NCBI GenBank assembly: GCA_028751875.1 | Contig: CM054140.1 | Location: forward strand, 50,948,566 to 51,012,565 | Source: Rapana venosa | Lineage: Eukaryota; Mollusca; Gastropoda; Neogastropoda; Muricidae | Reading direction: 5' to 3' | DNA length: 64,000 bases | In this document: piece by piece, positions 10,545 to 25,300 of the stretch | Layout of the letters: every line of letters begins with the position of its first letter | Position numbering within the stretch: position 1 is the stretch's first letter | Program-made: the position numbers and the translations under genes | Notes under the pieces: generated by a model | Database searches by the model: none | What the model was told of the DNA's origin: nothing | Seen by the model: the letters and a program-made list of their open reading frames with translations, nothing else

Positions 10545-13080
10545 CCCTTTTCCATATGGGCCGAGTCATTATCCGGGTCCATTCTCTGTGTTGTCCATCC
10601 ATGCTTGTTCGCTTCCCCTCCTTCTCCCCCTTCGAGGTTCCCCTGCAGACTTTTTTTGGGGCGAGTGTTTGGCGGTGACGTGGCCAAACCATGTCAGCTT
10701 TTTTTTTTGACGATGGAGAAGGGGTTCCTGTCCCTCCAGCCGTTTATTTACTCTTGACAAACATTGGTCTTCGTTCCCCCCCGGATAGCCCGTAGTTTCT
10801 TTGCATTTTTTTTTGAATGACTGATTCGCTTTGCTGTTTCAAAAGTCAATGTCCAGTTTCACTTCCTACAGCGGGAAGTCTGAATTAGGCTTTGTAGGGC
10901 TTTAGTTTTTTGGGAAAGATCTCTCATTTTTCCTTGGGTGGTATTTTGTCAGGGAAGTTTGCCAGGGCTTTCGTTTTTGATTTTTTCGTGGGATGCCCCC
11001 CTTTGTGAGTGACCCCAAGGTATTTTAAAACGTCTACCTCCTCCATTTTGGCCGTTCTTTAAAATTTTTAGCGGGGCTTGCTCTGCTTTTCAAATTACTT
11101 TATTTTTCTCCAGCTCCCTCCATCCCTTGTCCAGCTCTGTTCTAAAGTTGGGGTCGTAATTTTTTTTGCAGTCTGTGTTATTCCCGCCCATGGGGTCAAT
11201 GTCATCGCAAACCCAATTTTGAGGGGGGTCTCCCGCCAATGGAGATGGTAAAAGGGAAGTCATGGGGGTCTCTCTCAAATTTTTTTTTCCAAAAACAGAT
11301 TAAAGAGGACTGGAGATAAACATCCTTGTGGGCCCCCAACTGTGTTTTGAAGTAGTCTCCGACCTGATTGTTCAAAGGCTGCACTTTTTTGCGGGTTTAT
11401 GTGCTTGAAGGTTTTGCATAGTCCTTCTAAATCCAAAACTTCTGAGGACCTGCCATGGGCCTCGTCCCCATATTCTGGAAAAAGCCTTTTTGAAGCCCGA
11501 TGAAGTTTGGAACGGGTTCTCTGATTAAGATGTTTTTCCATCAGGAGGGGCTTTAAAAAACGTTCGTTTGTGCCCCCTGCCGCCCTAAACCCATTTGTCC
11601 TCTGAAGGTGTTCTTTGCCTCCTTCTTGATCGATTCAAATAATTTTGACATACTTGCTGGGGGTGATGGGCTGATTTTCTAATTTTTGGGGCTTCGCGAA
11701 AAATTCCTCTTCTTGGCAGGGGTTATTTTAGTGATTTTGGGCCATTCGTTGGCCACTGTTTTGTCTCCCAAAAATTCGGGGGATAGCTTAACATATTGAT
11801 ACTGTTTCGCCACCATGCTTGAGCACTCTGCTGGTATATTGTCTGCCCGGGGGCTTTCCTACTGGTAACTGCGGATGGCTTCTTCCATTCTTTCCCCTAT
11901 GTAATGGCGAGGGGCTCTTATGTTCGCTTTTTCTTTATTATCTCTTTCGTTTATTGGTAGTTGTACATTCTTTCAATTTCAGACCACCGTTCAAACAGCT
12001 GACTTTCGTGAGGAGGTTTCCGGGGCTGTCTTCAAAGACTGATATTTGGTTTGAATGGTTTTGTGAGTTTTTCAGGGTTCGTAGCCCTTTTTTCTGTTGC
12101 CCACTTTCATGCTTTTTTTTGATCTCATCACATTATATATCCACTTCTCTCTGCCTTTAACATTGACTTCTTCAAGAATTGTTGGGCCTCCCGGGGTTTT
12201 TTTTAGGGGTTGGGAAACCTGGGTTTTTTTCATTTCCTTCTTGTATCGCAGAGGGCCAAGATATATTGGGAGTCCAGGCTGGGGTTTATTCCTGAACCGG
12301 TACCTTCCCTGTTTTCTCGGGCTGACTTATTAAAGTTGTTGGGGAGGGGCATTGATCATTGTCCAGGAGGGTTAATGCCCGCAAAAACGCCCCCAATTAG
12401 TTGAAAATCTCCTCGAAAAATTCTGGGTCTTTTTTTGTCCACTCAAATTTGAACTGGGGGTTTCAGGCCCTTTTTTTTTTTTTTCGCTTTATTTTTAAAA
12501 CCACAGCCAAAGGCGTGGTCGCTGCCCATGCAGCCCAGGGTAGGGGTTTTTGCTGGCTCGTTTATGCTGGGTTGAAGCGCCTGGGTTAAATAAAATCTAT
12601 TTGGGTTTTGGATTTGCCCCTTTGGCGCATCCAGGTTGTCCTCCTTTACTGCCCTTTGGGGGTAGAGGGTATTGGCAATGGGAGTTGTGGGTGCGGCAAA
12701 CCCAGCAGACTATCCCCCGTCGTTGGTCTCCCCAGTTCAAACGCCCCTGTTCCGGCCCAATGGTTTAAGATAGACCTACTTTGGGGTTTTTAAAACCCCT
12801 TTGGGGATTTAAAGCCTTTTTGGTATTTTCATAATGGGGCCCCTTTAAAATCTTTAAAAAATTCTTCACTTCTTCATCTGCATGTCAGATGATGGGGCAT
12901 AGATTTGTATATGGTAGTTCTTGGGGTGGCCGACACCCGTGGTGATAATCCTGGGAAACCGTTCACTGATAATGCACCCCATACTTCCTTCTGACAAAAA
13001 ATACCTGTTTGGGGATTTTTCTTGGCCCCGTACCAAACTTTTGCCTTCTTTATCAAGCTCACCAAAAACCCTTCCATCTC
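10545..13080 (-). mobile_element. Frame-broken LINE with endonuclease and reverse transcriptase parts
   Basis: Reading the minus strand from high to low coordinates: an APE endonuclease motif QIYAPSSD at 12884-12907; a reverse transcriptase motif PQGCLSPVLFNLFLE at about 11275-11335; ISIGGRP near 11225-11250; the catalytic aspartate pair in VCDDIDPMGGNN at 11201-11206; and a C-terminal LTWFGHVT at about 10683-10706, followed by GKQRKAW-type basic sequence. Order, spacing and the GHVT tail fit an APE-type LINE related to the element at 8746-9445. Homopolymer expansions (TTTTTT, GGGG) shift the frame many times, so no long continuous ORF survives. The 5' end may extend further, to about 13500. 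Clade is not resolved; an RTE-like or related family is my best guess. Confidence 0.75.
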
Positions 13081-14620
13081 ACTTCCCTACCAATAATTCC
13101 CATTTTAGCGCTAACTCAAACCATTCTTTGATTTTTCCCACTGGTAGAGTGTCGGGCGTTCCCCTTACGAATGGGGATTTGTTCTTAGGGGGATTTTGTA
13201 ATGTTTTTAAATCCAGTAGCTGACTTTCATTCCCCCCTGGGGGTTTTAAATAAAGCGCGGGTTTTTTGGTAACCCGGCCCCGACGATCCGGTTCTTTTTT
13301 TGGGTTTGCATTTTTCTTTTTGTTTTTTTGTGGGGTTGGGTATTCCTTATGGGGCCCAACCCTCTCCAAGTCCCATATGTTTTGGTTTTTTCTATTGGGG
13401 GTTTTCCCCCCCACATGCACAGGGGGTTTTTGGGGTTTCGGAACCAAACATAAAAAGAACTTTTCTACTACCGACCCATGGGAAAAATCACCTATCTCTT
13501 TTAAAAACACCCTTTGAAAAAAACTTCAGAAACCTGAAGAAAAATCGATGGGCAAAATGTAAGCCACTTTTATACTCGAGGTTTTTACATCAGGGCTACC
13601 TTTTGTTTTCCTACCCCTTTTTATTTGTATTTTTTTCATTTGTTGTATGACTTACTTATTTATTGTCTTGGTTTTTCTTTATTTGTTTGTGATTCTTGTT
13701 TTTTTTTGTTTTTTTTTGCTTTTGTTTTTTTTTTTCTTTAATTTTCTTCATTTTTTTGTATACTTTGGGTTATGTTATACTGTCTTGATTAGCTTTATCA
13801 TGTTTTTTTTAGTCGGGGTTTTTATTAAAAAATTCTCCCTAGATTGTTGTCTTCAACATGTATTAACATTGTATTTTGATTGCTTTTGTATGTCAATTTT
13901 CTTGATTTTTTTTTTTTTTTTAAGGGCAGGATGAAAAAAGTTGTATAAACTTAATCTTTTACCCTCAATACAGATCATTTTGACTTGACTTGAACTCATG
14001 GCCCTAGTCCCACAGATCATATCTTTGAATATAGGGTACACTTCAGTAAATACCTGTCCATGGAGAAAGTTTCAAACAATACTATGTGAAATAAATGGGT
14101 AAAAGGCTGGACCTGAAGGAGAAGAGAGGGGGGGGGGGGGGGGGGGTAGAGCAAAGCCATCAAAAGCTGTCAACACAGATAGGCCTAGTGGTGACACTAG
14201 GAGCACACTGCCATGAAGGCCTACACACATACACACACACATCACTTCGTGATTAGGTAGCCTAGACAGCCGGCGAGCGCAGAACTTGAGAGCACTTCAC
14301 ACAGACACCTAGGCGGCTGGCGAGACCCCACATCGGTACAACAAGTGAGCGTGGCTGACTCAGTCACAAAGGAACAAAGGAACAGCTGAGCAAGGAATAG
14401 CATTTCAACTATCTGTGTGCAGTCGACTATGACGGGCGAATGGATGTTGGTATGACAAAATGAAAACAAACTATGTTACCTTTTCACAAATACATCACTA
14501 GAACTCAGGGTTAGAAGATAACCAGCAGCAAAGGTGCAATCCACATAATGGAAGAAGACCACAGGTACAAAACTGAATATATTGGAGGACAGGGTTTGTC
14601 TTAAATGAAAAAATTTTTTA
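13081..14620. other. Homopolymer-rich sequence, possible LINE 5' extension, then unassigned
   Basis: 13081-13510 could be the 5' part of the preceding LINE, but I see no clear motif. 13590-13930 is T-rich. A TTGACTTGACTTGA run is at 13979-13993 and a G run of about 18 is at 14129-14146. 14150-14620 looks single-copy; no exon could be defended. Confidence 0.4.
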
Positions 14621-15720
14621 AGGACAAGAACATCGTTGCCCCAAAGGAATTGAGTGGCACGAGTAACGATAACGAATTTATTTAAAAATGGGGTATTTGA
14701 AGGGGGTTACAAAGAGCACATAATAAAATTTTATCAAACGCCAAACTCTTTTTTATCCACCTAACTACAAACAAAAACGTAAAACAAAATTTCCTGTTTT
14801 CTGTGTTATTTAAACTTTTCTCCTTTTAAAAAAAATATATATATTATGGGCCCCGTTCACAAGGGGGGTCACTCAGACAAAGAGCAAAAATTTTGCCCCC
14901 GTTTAGAAAATGGTCGTACCCATTGTTCCCCTTTTTTTTTGAGCTTTGGCGGTTTAGGTGGGGGGGGACAGTTTCTTTCGGATTTCTTGTCCCTAAAGTC
15001 TTCCAAAAAAACACTCCTTTCCCTTAGTTTGCCTTTTGCCTGGGCATTTTAAACTTGTCCTTGGGAAAATGCCCTTTCAAGTAGGGGGGGGGGAGTTTTC
15101 CCTTTGGGATAAGTCGGGGAACCCCGCAAGTTTAAATCCCAGTAAGTAAGTTGTCAGTGATAGATCCCCCAGCTGTTTCCCCACTCTCTGGGTATCTTTC
15201 TCTTCTCTTTGGGGAAACGTATACAATTGTATTGTGGCTTTAATGATTTTTAAATCGTGTTTTCGCCAGGTGTTCAGTTTCTCGTCAGTTCATTGTTGGG
15301 TTTCTTATTTCTTTCATCGCCTCGGTCGCCCCTTGACCTGCTGTGGCCCCAATGGTGCTGGTCAGTGGGTCTGCTGTGCTTGGGGTTTGGAGGTGGGGGT
15401 TTTGTTAACATCCCCAATTGCAAAAACAGTTGCGAAAAATATTTCCCCCGGGGTTGTCTGGTATGGGTTTTTTGGCTTCAATGTTGGATATCTTAACTAG
15501 GTCTTCCATTCAGCAGAAAGTACCATGAAGGTCATGTATACACCAGCAAAACAACCACATGTCGCCCTGAAAAGTAATGGTGCAGCTGGGATGGTCCCTT
15601 AGTCACTCACTTGCAAAGTTTCAGAGTCTGGGTTGGTCACTATCCGACGTACGCTTTCTAAACAGGTAGTTCCAAACACGTCTTGCTCTGTTCAGTGCAG
15701 ACGTACTCCCCCTACCGAGT
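14621..15720. other. No gene recognised
   Basis: Homopolymer-inflated sequence to about 15480, then 240 bases of normal complexity. No LINE, SINE or exon signature was identified. Confidence 0.4.
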
Positions 15721-15751
15721 TGCTGTAGAGAGCGGGAGAGAGAGAGAGAGA

Positions 15752-15809
<58 letters not shown>

Positions 15810-15882
15810 AGAGACACAGACAAACAGAGAGCAGAGTGAGTGAGTGAGTGAGTGAGAGAGAGAGAGAGAGAGAGGGGAGAGA

Positions 15883-15934
<52 letters not shown>

Positions 15935-15938
15935 AATT
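15721..15938. repeat. (GA)n microsatellite
   Basis: GA tracts interrupted by CAGACACAGACAAACAG at about 15809-15825 and GAGT repeats at 15835-15853. The minus-strand L/S-rich translation is spurious. Confidence 0.95.
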
Positions 15939-16460
15939 TTCATATTAAAATCGAAACTCTCTTGAAATGAAATAATGGTAAACTTCCCTATTTATCTAAT
16001 CTCTCTGTTGACCATGTATTTCTAGTGCCACGTAAATCTAATCGCTGGGAATTTTTTTGTTGTAAGGAAGGAGAATAATGAAGAAAAGGAGAGGGTTCTG
16101 TTCATATAAAATTGGGTTCAGGTAAATGAGCATTGGGGTTATTTAATAGCTAGGTTTATTTCATGGATTAAAACTTATCTACAAAGAATACACATGAGCT
16201 GAAGAACTATACCGCGAAAAATTAATGGGGACTTCATAGATTATGTAAGAAAAAAGGTGTCCTCTCTCTCTAGCTCTCTTTTTGGTTTTTGTGTGTGTTT
16301 TGTTGTTTGTTCTGTTTTGCTTCCTTTTATTATTTGCTGTTGCTTTAAAAAAAATTCAGTGGTTATATGGTTTTTTGGGAGTGGTTTTTTTTTTCGTTTA
16401 CTGTGTGAGTGTATTAGTATTGGACTTATTTTTATTTTATCATCATACATATCCCTAAGG
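15939..16460. other. No gene recognised
   Basis: A/T-rich sequence without recognisable features between a GA array and a SINE-A tail. Confidence 0.45.
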
Positions 16461-16522
16461 GCGGAGACGATGTGAAAAAGAACATGAGTGCTTATTCATT
16501 ATCCTCGAAATAAAAGAATTTG
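16461..16522 (+). mobile_element. SINE-A 3' tail fragment
   Basis: GAAAAAGAACATGAGTGCTT, ATTCATTATCCTCGAAATAA and AAGAATTTG match the last part of SINE-A. It is followed at once by a CT array. Confidence 0.65.
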
Positions 16523-16526
16523 TCAA

Positions 16527-16622
<96 letters not shown>

Positions 16623-16785
16623 CCCCCCTCCCTCCCTCCCATGTGTGTGTGTTTGTGTGTGCGTGTGCGTATGTGTGTTAGAGTTTCTTACAAACTCGCG
16701 CACGCATGCCCGTGTGTGTTTGTGTGTGTCTGCGTGTGTGTGCGTGCGTGTGCGCGTGCGCGCGTGTGTGTGTCTGACCGACACT
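16523..16785. repeat. Compound (CT)n then GT/GC-rich microsatellite
   Basis: CT tract at 16527-16638 with CCTCCC at its end, then GTGTGT with GCGC alternation at 16640-16772. It grows directly out of a SINE-A tail. Confidence 0.95.
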
Positions 16786-16854
16786 CAGTCCCTTTGACCA
16801 CCCTTCCCCTGTGATCTCTACTTTTTCCGTTTTCATGAAATTGAATTTAAAAAA
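16786..16854 (+). mobile_element. Possible LINE-I terminal remnant preceding the satellite
   Basis: TTTTTCCGTTTTCATGAAAT and TTGAATTTAAAAAACACATAC at about 16824-16861 weakly resemble the terminal sequence of the LINE-I copies just before each ACATAC array. Weak by-eye match only. Confidence 0.3.
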
Positions 16855-19211
16855 CACATACACACACGCGCGCGTGCAACTGTGGCACGCACATCCCCCA
16901 AAACAGAACACGCACAAACGCACACAACACACACATACACATACACATACTTACCCAACACACATACACAACACACACATACACATACACAATACACAAA
17001 CACACACATACACAACACATACACATATACACCACACATTCACATACACAAAACACACACCCTATACATACACATACCACACATATACACATCCACATCC
17101 ACATGCACATGCACATACACATACACACACATAAACTACACATACACAAAATTTACACAATTACACATACATACACATACACATACACACACCAAAACAC
17201 ATACACACACATACACACTACACACACATACACATACACATACCACATAACACAAACATTAACATACACATACACGTACACATACACACACAACATTTCC
17301 ACACACATACACATACACATACACACACTACACATACACTACCACACATACACATACACAAACAACCCCATACAAAATCATATACACATACACACAATAC
17401 ACATACACACACATACACACACATACACACACTACACATACACATACACATACACCTACACATAGATACACATACACATACACACACAATGCACATACAC
17501 ATACACATACACATGCACATACACAAAACACATACATACACATACACATATACACACACATATACAAAACACATACACATTCGCACACATACACATACAC
17601 ATTACAACATATACACTACACATACACAAAACGCACACACATACACACACATACACATACACACACATACACATACACCCCATACCCCATACAAACACAC
17701 ACAACACATACACATACACATACACATACATACACATACACATACACACACATACACATACCCATACACAGATATATACACATACACATCCACATACACA
17801 TGCACATACACATACACATACACACACAAACACATATACACAATTACACATACACATACACACACATACACATATACATACACACACATACACATACACA
17901 TACCCACACATACACATACACATAAACACACATACACATAACAACACCAATACACATACACTTAACAAAACGCACACACATACACACATTCACAAACACA
18001 TACACATACACACTCATACCAACATACACATACACATACATACACATATACATACACAAAAACATACACTACACATACACACATACACATACACATACAC
18101 ACACATACACATACACACACACTACACAACACATACACATACACATACACCCCACAGACACATACACATACACATAAACACACACATACACATACTATAC
18201 ACATACACACACATACACATACACATAACACACATCCACATCAAATATACATCCACATACACATACCCAGATACAACAACACATACACATACACATGCCC
18301 CACACATTTAACACAACCACATCCATATACACTTTCACATACACATACACAAAAATACACATACACATACAAAACACTTCACATCCACATACCACACACA
18401 TAAAACATACACATACACTACGCAAAACACATACACACACATACAAATACACATACACATACAAATACACACACATACACAAAAAACATACACATACACA
18501 CATACCATCCACATCCACATATACACACATACACATACACACACACATATACACATACACATACACACACACACATACACATCCACACCCACATATACAC
18601 ACATTTCACAACACATACACACAACATACACATACTATACACAATACACATCCACATGCACATACTCATGCACATACACATACACACACATACACATAAC
18701 ACATTTACACATAACACATACACACACATTACACTATTCATATTTCACACATACACATACACATACACACATTACACATACACATACACATACACACATA
18801 CACATACACATACGCACACACATACAACATACACATACCACATACCCCACTCATACACTACACATACACATACATACACAGCACATACACAAAAACATAC
18901 GCAAAACACACACACATAAAGCACACATACACATACAAACACATACACATACACATATACACACACATATACACATACACATACGCACACACATACACAC
19001 ACAACAAATACACATACACATACACATACACACACATACACAACATACACACACATACACATACACATACACACTACACATACACATAACACACAAACAC
19101 ATACACATAACACACACATACACATACACATACACACACATACACATACCTATACCACATATATACACATACACAAACCACATACACATGCACACACACA
19201 TACACATACAC

Positions 19212-19244
<33 letters not shown>

Positions 19245-20083
19245 TACACATATACATACACACACATACACATAACACACACATACACATACACATACAC
19301 ACACATACACATACACTTACACATACGCACACACATACACACATTCACATACACATACACATACACACTCATACTCATACACATAACACATACACATAAA
19401 ACATACATACACATACACAAAAACATACACATACACATACACACATACACATACACATACACACACAACACATACACACACACATACACAAAACATACAC
19501 ATACACACACAGACACATACACATACACATACACATACACATAAACACACACATACACATACACATACAATACACATACACACACATACACATACACATA
19601 CATCCACATCCACATATACACACAAAACACATACCCATAACAACACACACATACATATACACATGCCCCACACATACACATCCCATCCTATAGACATGCA
19701 CATCACATACACAAAAATAACATACACATACACACACATTCACATCCACATACACATACACACACATATACACATACACATCACATACGCACACACATAC
19801 ACACACATACAAATACCATACACATACACATACACACACATACCCCAAACACATATACATACACACATACACATCCACATCCACATATACACACATACAC
19901 ATACACACACATACCTATAACACATATACACATCCACATCCACATACACATGCACATACACATACCTACACATACATATACACACACATACACATATACA
20001 TACACACACATGCACATACATATACCCACACATAACACATACACATACACATAACACATACACATACACATAACATACACATA
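16855..20083. repeat. (ACATAC)n-type satellite, block 1
   Basis: About 3.2 kb of CACATA/ACATAC units with internal variant words that recur. CACATCCACATCCACATGCA-type words occur near 17088, 17778, 18645 and 19930, and CATGCCCCACACAT near 18293 and 19671. A segment starting CGCACACACATACACACATT recurs at about 17971 and 19327, which suggests a higher-order repeat near 1.36 kb. The long H/T/Y and C/V translations on both strands are products of the repeat and are not genes. Confidence 0.95.
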
Positions 20084-20560
20084 AAGCTATTGTCTTTATA
20101 ATGGCTTTGTCTTTATAATGGCTGTACAAGCAATATTGAGATTTTTGGCATGCTTTCATTTCTAACAAAGTTTGTGGTTGGTATAATCGTAGAAATATGT
20201 TATCACTTATGTACAGAATAAACTAAATGCTTTCAGGACAAAATACGTGAAGATGTAAACTGTGTTTGTGGGGAGAATATTACCAATAGTCTGTTATTTT
20301 GAAATTTTGGACATTTAAAAGCATTTTACCTGCTTTTACCAAGTTTGTCACTGGGTCAGATTTTGTCTGAACCATTGTTACTGTTGGGAATTGTATTAGG
20401 ATTGATAAGAAGTCCGTATTCAGTTTTTGTAAGTATGTTATTGTTAGTTTTATTAAGTACCGTTATCTGGACACTTTTCTATTATTGTTTGCGTTCTCTT
20501 GTTTGATTACTTTTTTCCGTCTAAAATCACTAATGTGAAAAATACGTTAAAACTGGATAT
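20084..20560 (+). mobile_element. LINE-I copy A: short 3'-end island inside the satellite
   Basis: A 477-base non-repetitive island is embedded in the satellite. It begins with a short duplication of TTGTCTTTATAATGGCT. It ends TTTTTTCCGTCTAAAATCAC, then GTGAAAAATACGTTAAAAC, immediately before the satellite resumes. The same ending (CCGTCTAAATATCACTTAAA, AGTGAACAGACGTAAAATTG) closes copy B at 25440-25480. I infer that the island is a severely 5'-truncated copy of the same LINE family. No coding motif is present in it. Confidence 0.55.
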
Positions 20561-21699
20561 CACATACACATACACATACGCACACACATACACACACAGA
20601 CACATACACATACACATAAACACATAACACATACAAATACACATACACACATTATCCCATACACATACACATACACATACACACACTACACATACACACA
20701 CTTAAACATACACATACACATACACATACCACACATACACCTAACACACCACCATACACATACACACACATAACATACACACACATACACATACACAATA
20801 CAATACACATACACACACATACACATACACATACACACACATCAAAATACACATACACATACAGAAGTACACCACATAACACACTCACACACCACATAAC
20901 ATACCCACACTTACACATAACATACACATTACACACACATACACATCCACATAAATACACTTACATATTACATAAACCTACTCCATACACTACACGCACA
21001 TCACACACACATTACACATACACATACACATACAACACATACCCATACAATACACACTCATACAATAAATACAATCATATTGCATACACATACACATTAC
21101 ACATACACTAGACCATAACACATATACACTCATACACACACAAACCACATACACATACACACAATACACATACACATACACACTACACATTTACAATATA
21201 CACATCTACACATATACACACACACACATAACATACACATAACATACACACATACACTATCCAGAAACGCATACACCACATTTAACATACACATGTATGT
21301 GTCACTACACATACACACCTAACACATACCACAAACCTTAACATACACATACACATATACATATTCTACACATACACCACATACACATACCACATACAAA
21401 CATTAACATACACATACACGTTACACATAAACACACATACTTTTCCACTCCACCTAACATACACACATTAAAATACCATACACACATACATACACATACA
21501 CATATGCATACATACACATAAAAACACACATACTCATACACACATTTACAATACCCATACACATACACACACATACACATACACACACACACACTACACA
21601 TACACAATACACACACATACACATACACATTACACACACATATACAAATAAACTACATATACGCACATCTACACACAACCACACACACACACACAACAA

Positions 21700-21734
<35 letters not shown>

Positions 21735-22385
21735 TACAATACACATCCACCACATACTCATAACTACAACATACACATCCCCATCCACATAACACACTCC
21801 ACATACACATTACATACGCATACACATACCTATACACACTATATACACATCCACATCTACATATCATGCACAAAACACATAACCTCACACACATACACAT
21901 ATACAACATTTACACCATACCACATTTACACACATATACACACATAACACACACACTACACACATTTACATAACATATACACACTTACACATACAATACA
22001 CACAAACGCTCACACATTTACACTAACACATGTATGTGTACCGTACACTACACACCTACCACTACACAACATTAACATACCATCACATACACATCCATAC
22101 CATACACATACACACCATACACATACAAATACACATACACAAACATTAACATACAATACAGAATCATACACAACACTACATTTCCACAACATAAAATAAC
22201 ATTACAACACATACAAATACAATACACACTACATACACATACAATGCACATACGCACCACATACACATAAAAACATATACACATACAACCTCATTTACAC
22301 ATACCATACAATACACACACATACACATAAACACACACCATACCTACACATTACACACAACATACACATACACATAAACATATCA
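20561..22385. repeat. (ACATAC)n-type satellite, block 2
   Basis: About 1.8 kb with the same vocabulary as block 1 (CACATCCACATCTACATAT near 21848; ACATTAACATACACATACAC near 21405). ACACATGTATGTGT followed by a CACCTA-containing word recurs at 21289-21302 and 22026-22039, about 737 bases apart. It is more degenerate than block 1. Confidence 0.95.
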
Positions 22386-25300
22386 CCGGCGTTGTGAGGA
22401 ATCAGTTAAAATAAACGCTCAATGTATAAAATTTATCTAAAAGATAAAACAATCAGAAAATAATAGTTAAACAGAAAGGAGGCTAAAATTTCATTGTAAC
22501 CTTGATTGTAGCTCCTGGCTAAGAGACGTTTGGACTTCTTTTTTGTACCACCGATATTTCAAATCATAAGGACTTAAAAAGGTTTGGGGAAGATTTCATG
22601 AAATGAAAAAGGTGTTAGTTTACACTTGTCCAGTGGAGTCTGGAAACAAAGAATTCCATCAAATTTTGAAAAGGCAGAGGCGTTTTGCAGAATATGTTTT
22701 CAAATCGATGCGTCTTGAAGGACTGTCCTTAAGTGTAGGGAACTATAGAACCAGAAGAGGATAATAAAACAGGAGTATAATGACCCCAATCTCTCGACAA
22801 CAGTTCATGTATATGCTCCATTTCAGTGGATGAGTTAGAGATGCTTTATGTCTCTTTCTACTAAGAAAATCTGTCGGGCTAGATGCAGTTTCTAATGACA
22901 TGCTTTAAACATTACCAGCAAACTTTATTTTTCTACTGCATAAACTGTTCAATTAAATTATGGAATTGAAAGGTGTTATGCCAGTGGATGGAACAATCTA
23001 TTGTCATTCCTATTCATAAACAGGGAAAACACAACAGACAAAAATAGCTACAGCCCAATTGCTTTGACCTCACACACTGGCAAGCACTTTCGAAGGATTC
23101 TAAAGGGCTGTGTACTTCTGTGATAAAATAAATAATCCCGGTCAATCAGCGGGTTTTCGAAAGAACAGATCTCCATTGATAACTTGGTTAAGCTATCAAC
23201 GCATATAAAAAATCAGTTTGCAAGAAAGAAAGAAACGTTCTTGCAACATTTTTTGATATAAAAAGGGCGTTTGATCTAGTTTGGCTGCTAGTTGCTGTGT
23301 AAACTAAAGGATTGGTTTTTCTGGGCATTTTATAAACTATATTAAAAGTTTTTGATAATAGAAGTATAACAGGTTAGAATAGCTAAATCATATTCTAGTT
23401 TAGATCTCTGCTTTATGGGATTCCCCAAGGTTCTGTAATTCGCTCTCTTTTTAATGTATGCTGCTTGATCTACTTGAAATTGTCACAGGAAAGTGTCTTA
23501 GTTGCCAATATGCAGATGATATATGTATGTGGATGAATGTTCTATGAAACGAAACACACCAAAAAGAGCGTTAATACTACATTTAAATAAAGGTTACAGA
23601 ACCAGCTTAAAAACATCGATAATTATATGCTCGAAATGGATTACTTTATCCACAGAAAAAAACGTACACTGTGCTTTTAACAATGGCAGTATCCTGATTG
23701 ACTACCTGCATTTAGCATTGGGACAAATGGATTGAGTTATAAAGACACCGTAAAGTTCTTGGGTGTTTTCTCACTTCTAAGCTAACTTGTAATGCACTAT
23801 GAAGTGTATTTAACCTAAGGCAAAGAAAGGATTAAACTTTTGAAATGGTAAGTAAACAGTTCGGGGCCAAGACACATTAAATCTTAAATATTTTGTACAA
23901 CTTTATTCGTTCAAAATTATCGTATGGGTCAAGAGGGTCTAATTTCAGTGGCTCCTAGTAATTTATTTAAAAAGTTACAAGTATAGACTGAAAGCATACA
24001 GGCTTGCTCTTGTGTGCCTTATCACTCTTCAGCCCTGGGGAACATATCAAACGGAAGGTCGGCATTTTGCCTTTAAGATGATTACCGTCAACTGGCATGT
24101 GCTAAATATTTTGCTAAGAAAACCTAAACGACAGAAAACTTTATTTCAGAAGAAATAGAAGTAAATCAGAATTTTTACTTTCCTAAAGAGCGAATTATAT
24201 ATCCTCTTTTAATGCCCATAAGTACTTATGTGTCTGAGCTGGTACAAAACTCTGAGTCAATCAACACGCATGGACACACGAGAAGCAAATCTTTCCTGTG
24301 CCATCATGGGAGATGAAAAAAGCACACTTTGATATTGGAGTGTCTAATGTAAACAGAATTGACAATTTGAATATAATGGTTTCTGATGTCCGATCCCCAC
24401 ATCCATATAAATATTTTGACCATTTACAATTTTATTCAGTCGGATCACGTCTAAGATATCAAGAAACAGTTCTGCTTGTGTTATACCAGCTTTAAAAATT
24501 GAAAAATCATATTTTGGTTGGTAGATATCACTCGATATTAACAGCGAACTTGTAGCAATTACTAAGGGGGTCTTATTTGTATTTCTTGATTTGCCGTTGG
24601 TATATTTCCAAAATCTGTTTGCGTTGATTCTAAATTCGGTATTGTATTGCTTTAAAATCCAGTTTCAAGAAAACTTCGAAAATCTTATTAGAGATTAAGC
24701 ATGTCATACATCTCCTACCTTAAAGGGCATAAGTGTGAATATTTTTGTTGGGTGCCTTCACACACTGGTTTCTTTTCCAAATGGAGTGGGCGGATAGAGC
24801 TGCCAAAAAGGGTGCAAAATGGACTGGATGCAATGATTGCATGTGCCTATATCCTTACAAGAAGGGTTAGCTTACTAGAACAAAAAGCATGGAAAAGGTC
24901 ACTGACAGTAATCAGCAAAAAATGAGAACTTTTTAACTAGAACTGCAATTAATACCGAATTTTAACAGTGGTGAACCATTCAGAAGTGAGTACAAGGGTT
25001 TTTACGTCAAGGAGAAATTAATACGTTATTCTATAGAATGAAACTAAATGCATTGAGAACCAAATTCAGCAAAATGGTTAAATGCCTGTGTGTGAGAATA
25101 CTCTAATACTCATATACTTTTGACTGCCAGAGTGGGTTAATCCTTTATGCCCCATTTTCTGAATGATCTCCCTCACCAGCATATTCGCAATCGTTAAAAA
25201 CTGCATTTGAAATTGTGAAGGTCTGTGTCACAGTCCCATAGGAAATTTGTTATAGTACATTAACGTTAATGACTTTTTGTTTGTTTGTATGCTTGGTAAT

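Noticed and set aside
14240..14470. A minus-strand 75-codon frame in single-copy-looking sequence
   Set aside because: No recognisable domain, no good splice sites checked by eye and a length expected by chance.
16855..22385. Dozens of open reading frames rich in His/Thr/Tyr (+) or Cys/Val/Met (-), up to about 276 codons
   Set aside because: They are translations of ACATAC/CACATA units that lack stop triplets. The same strings occur in every satellite block and show no protein-like composition.
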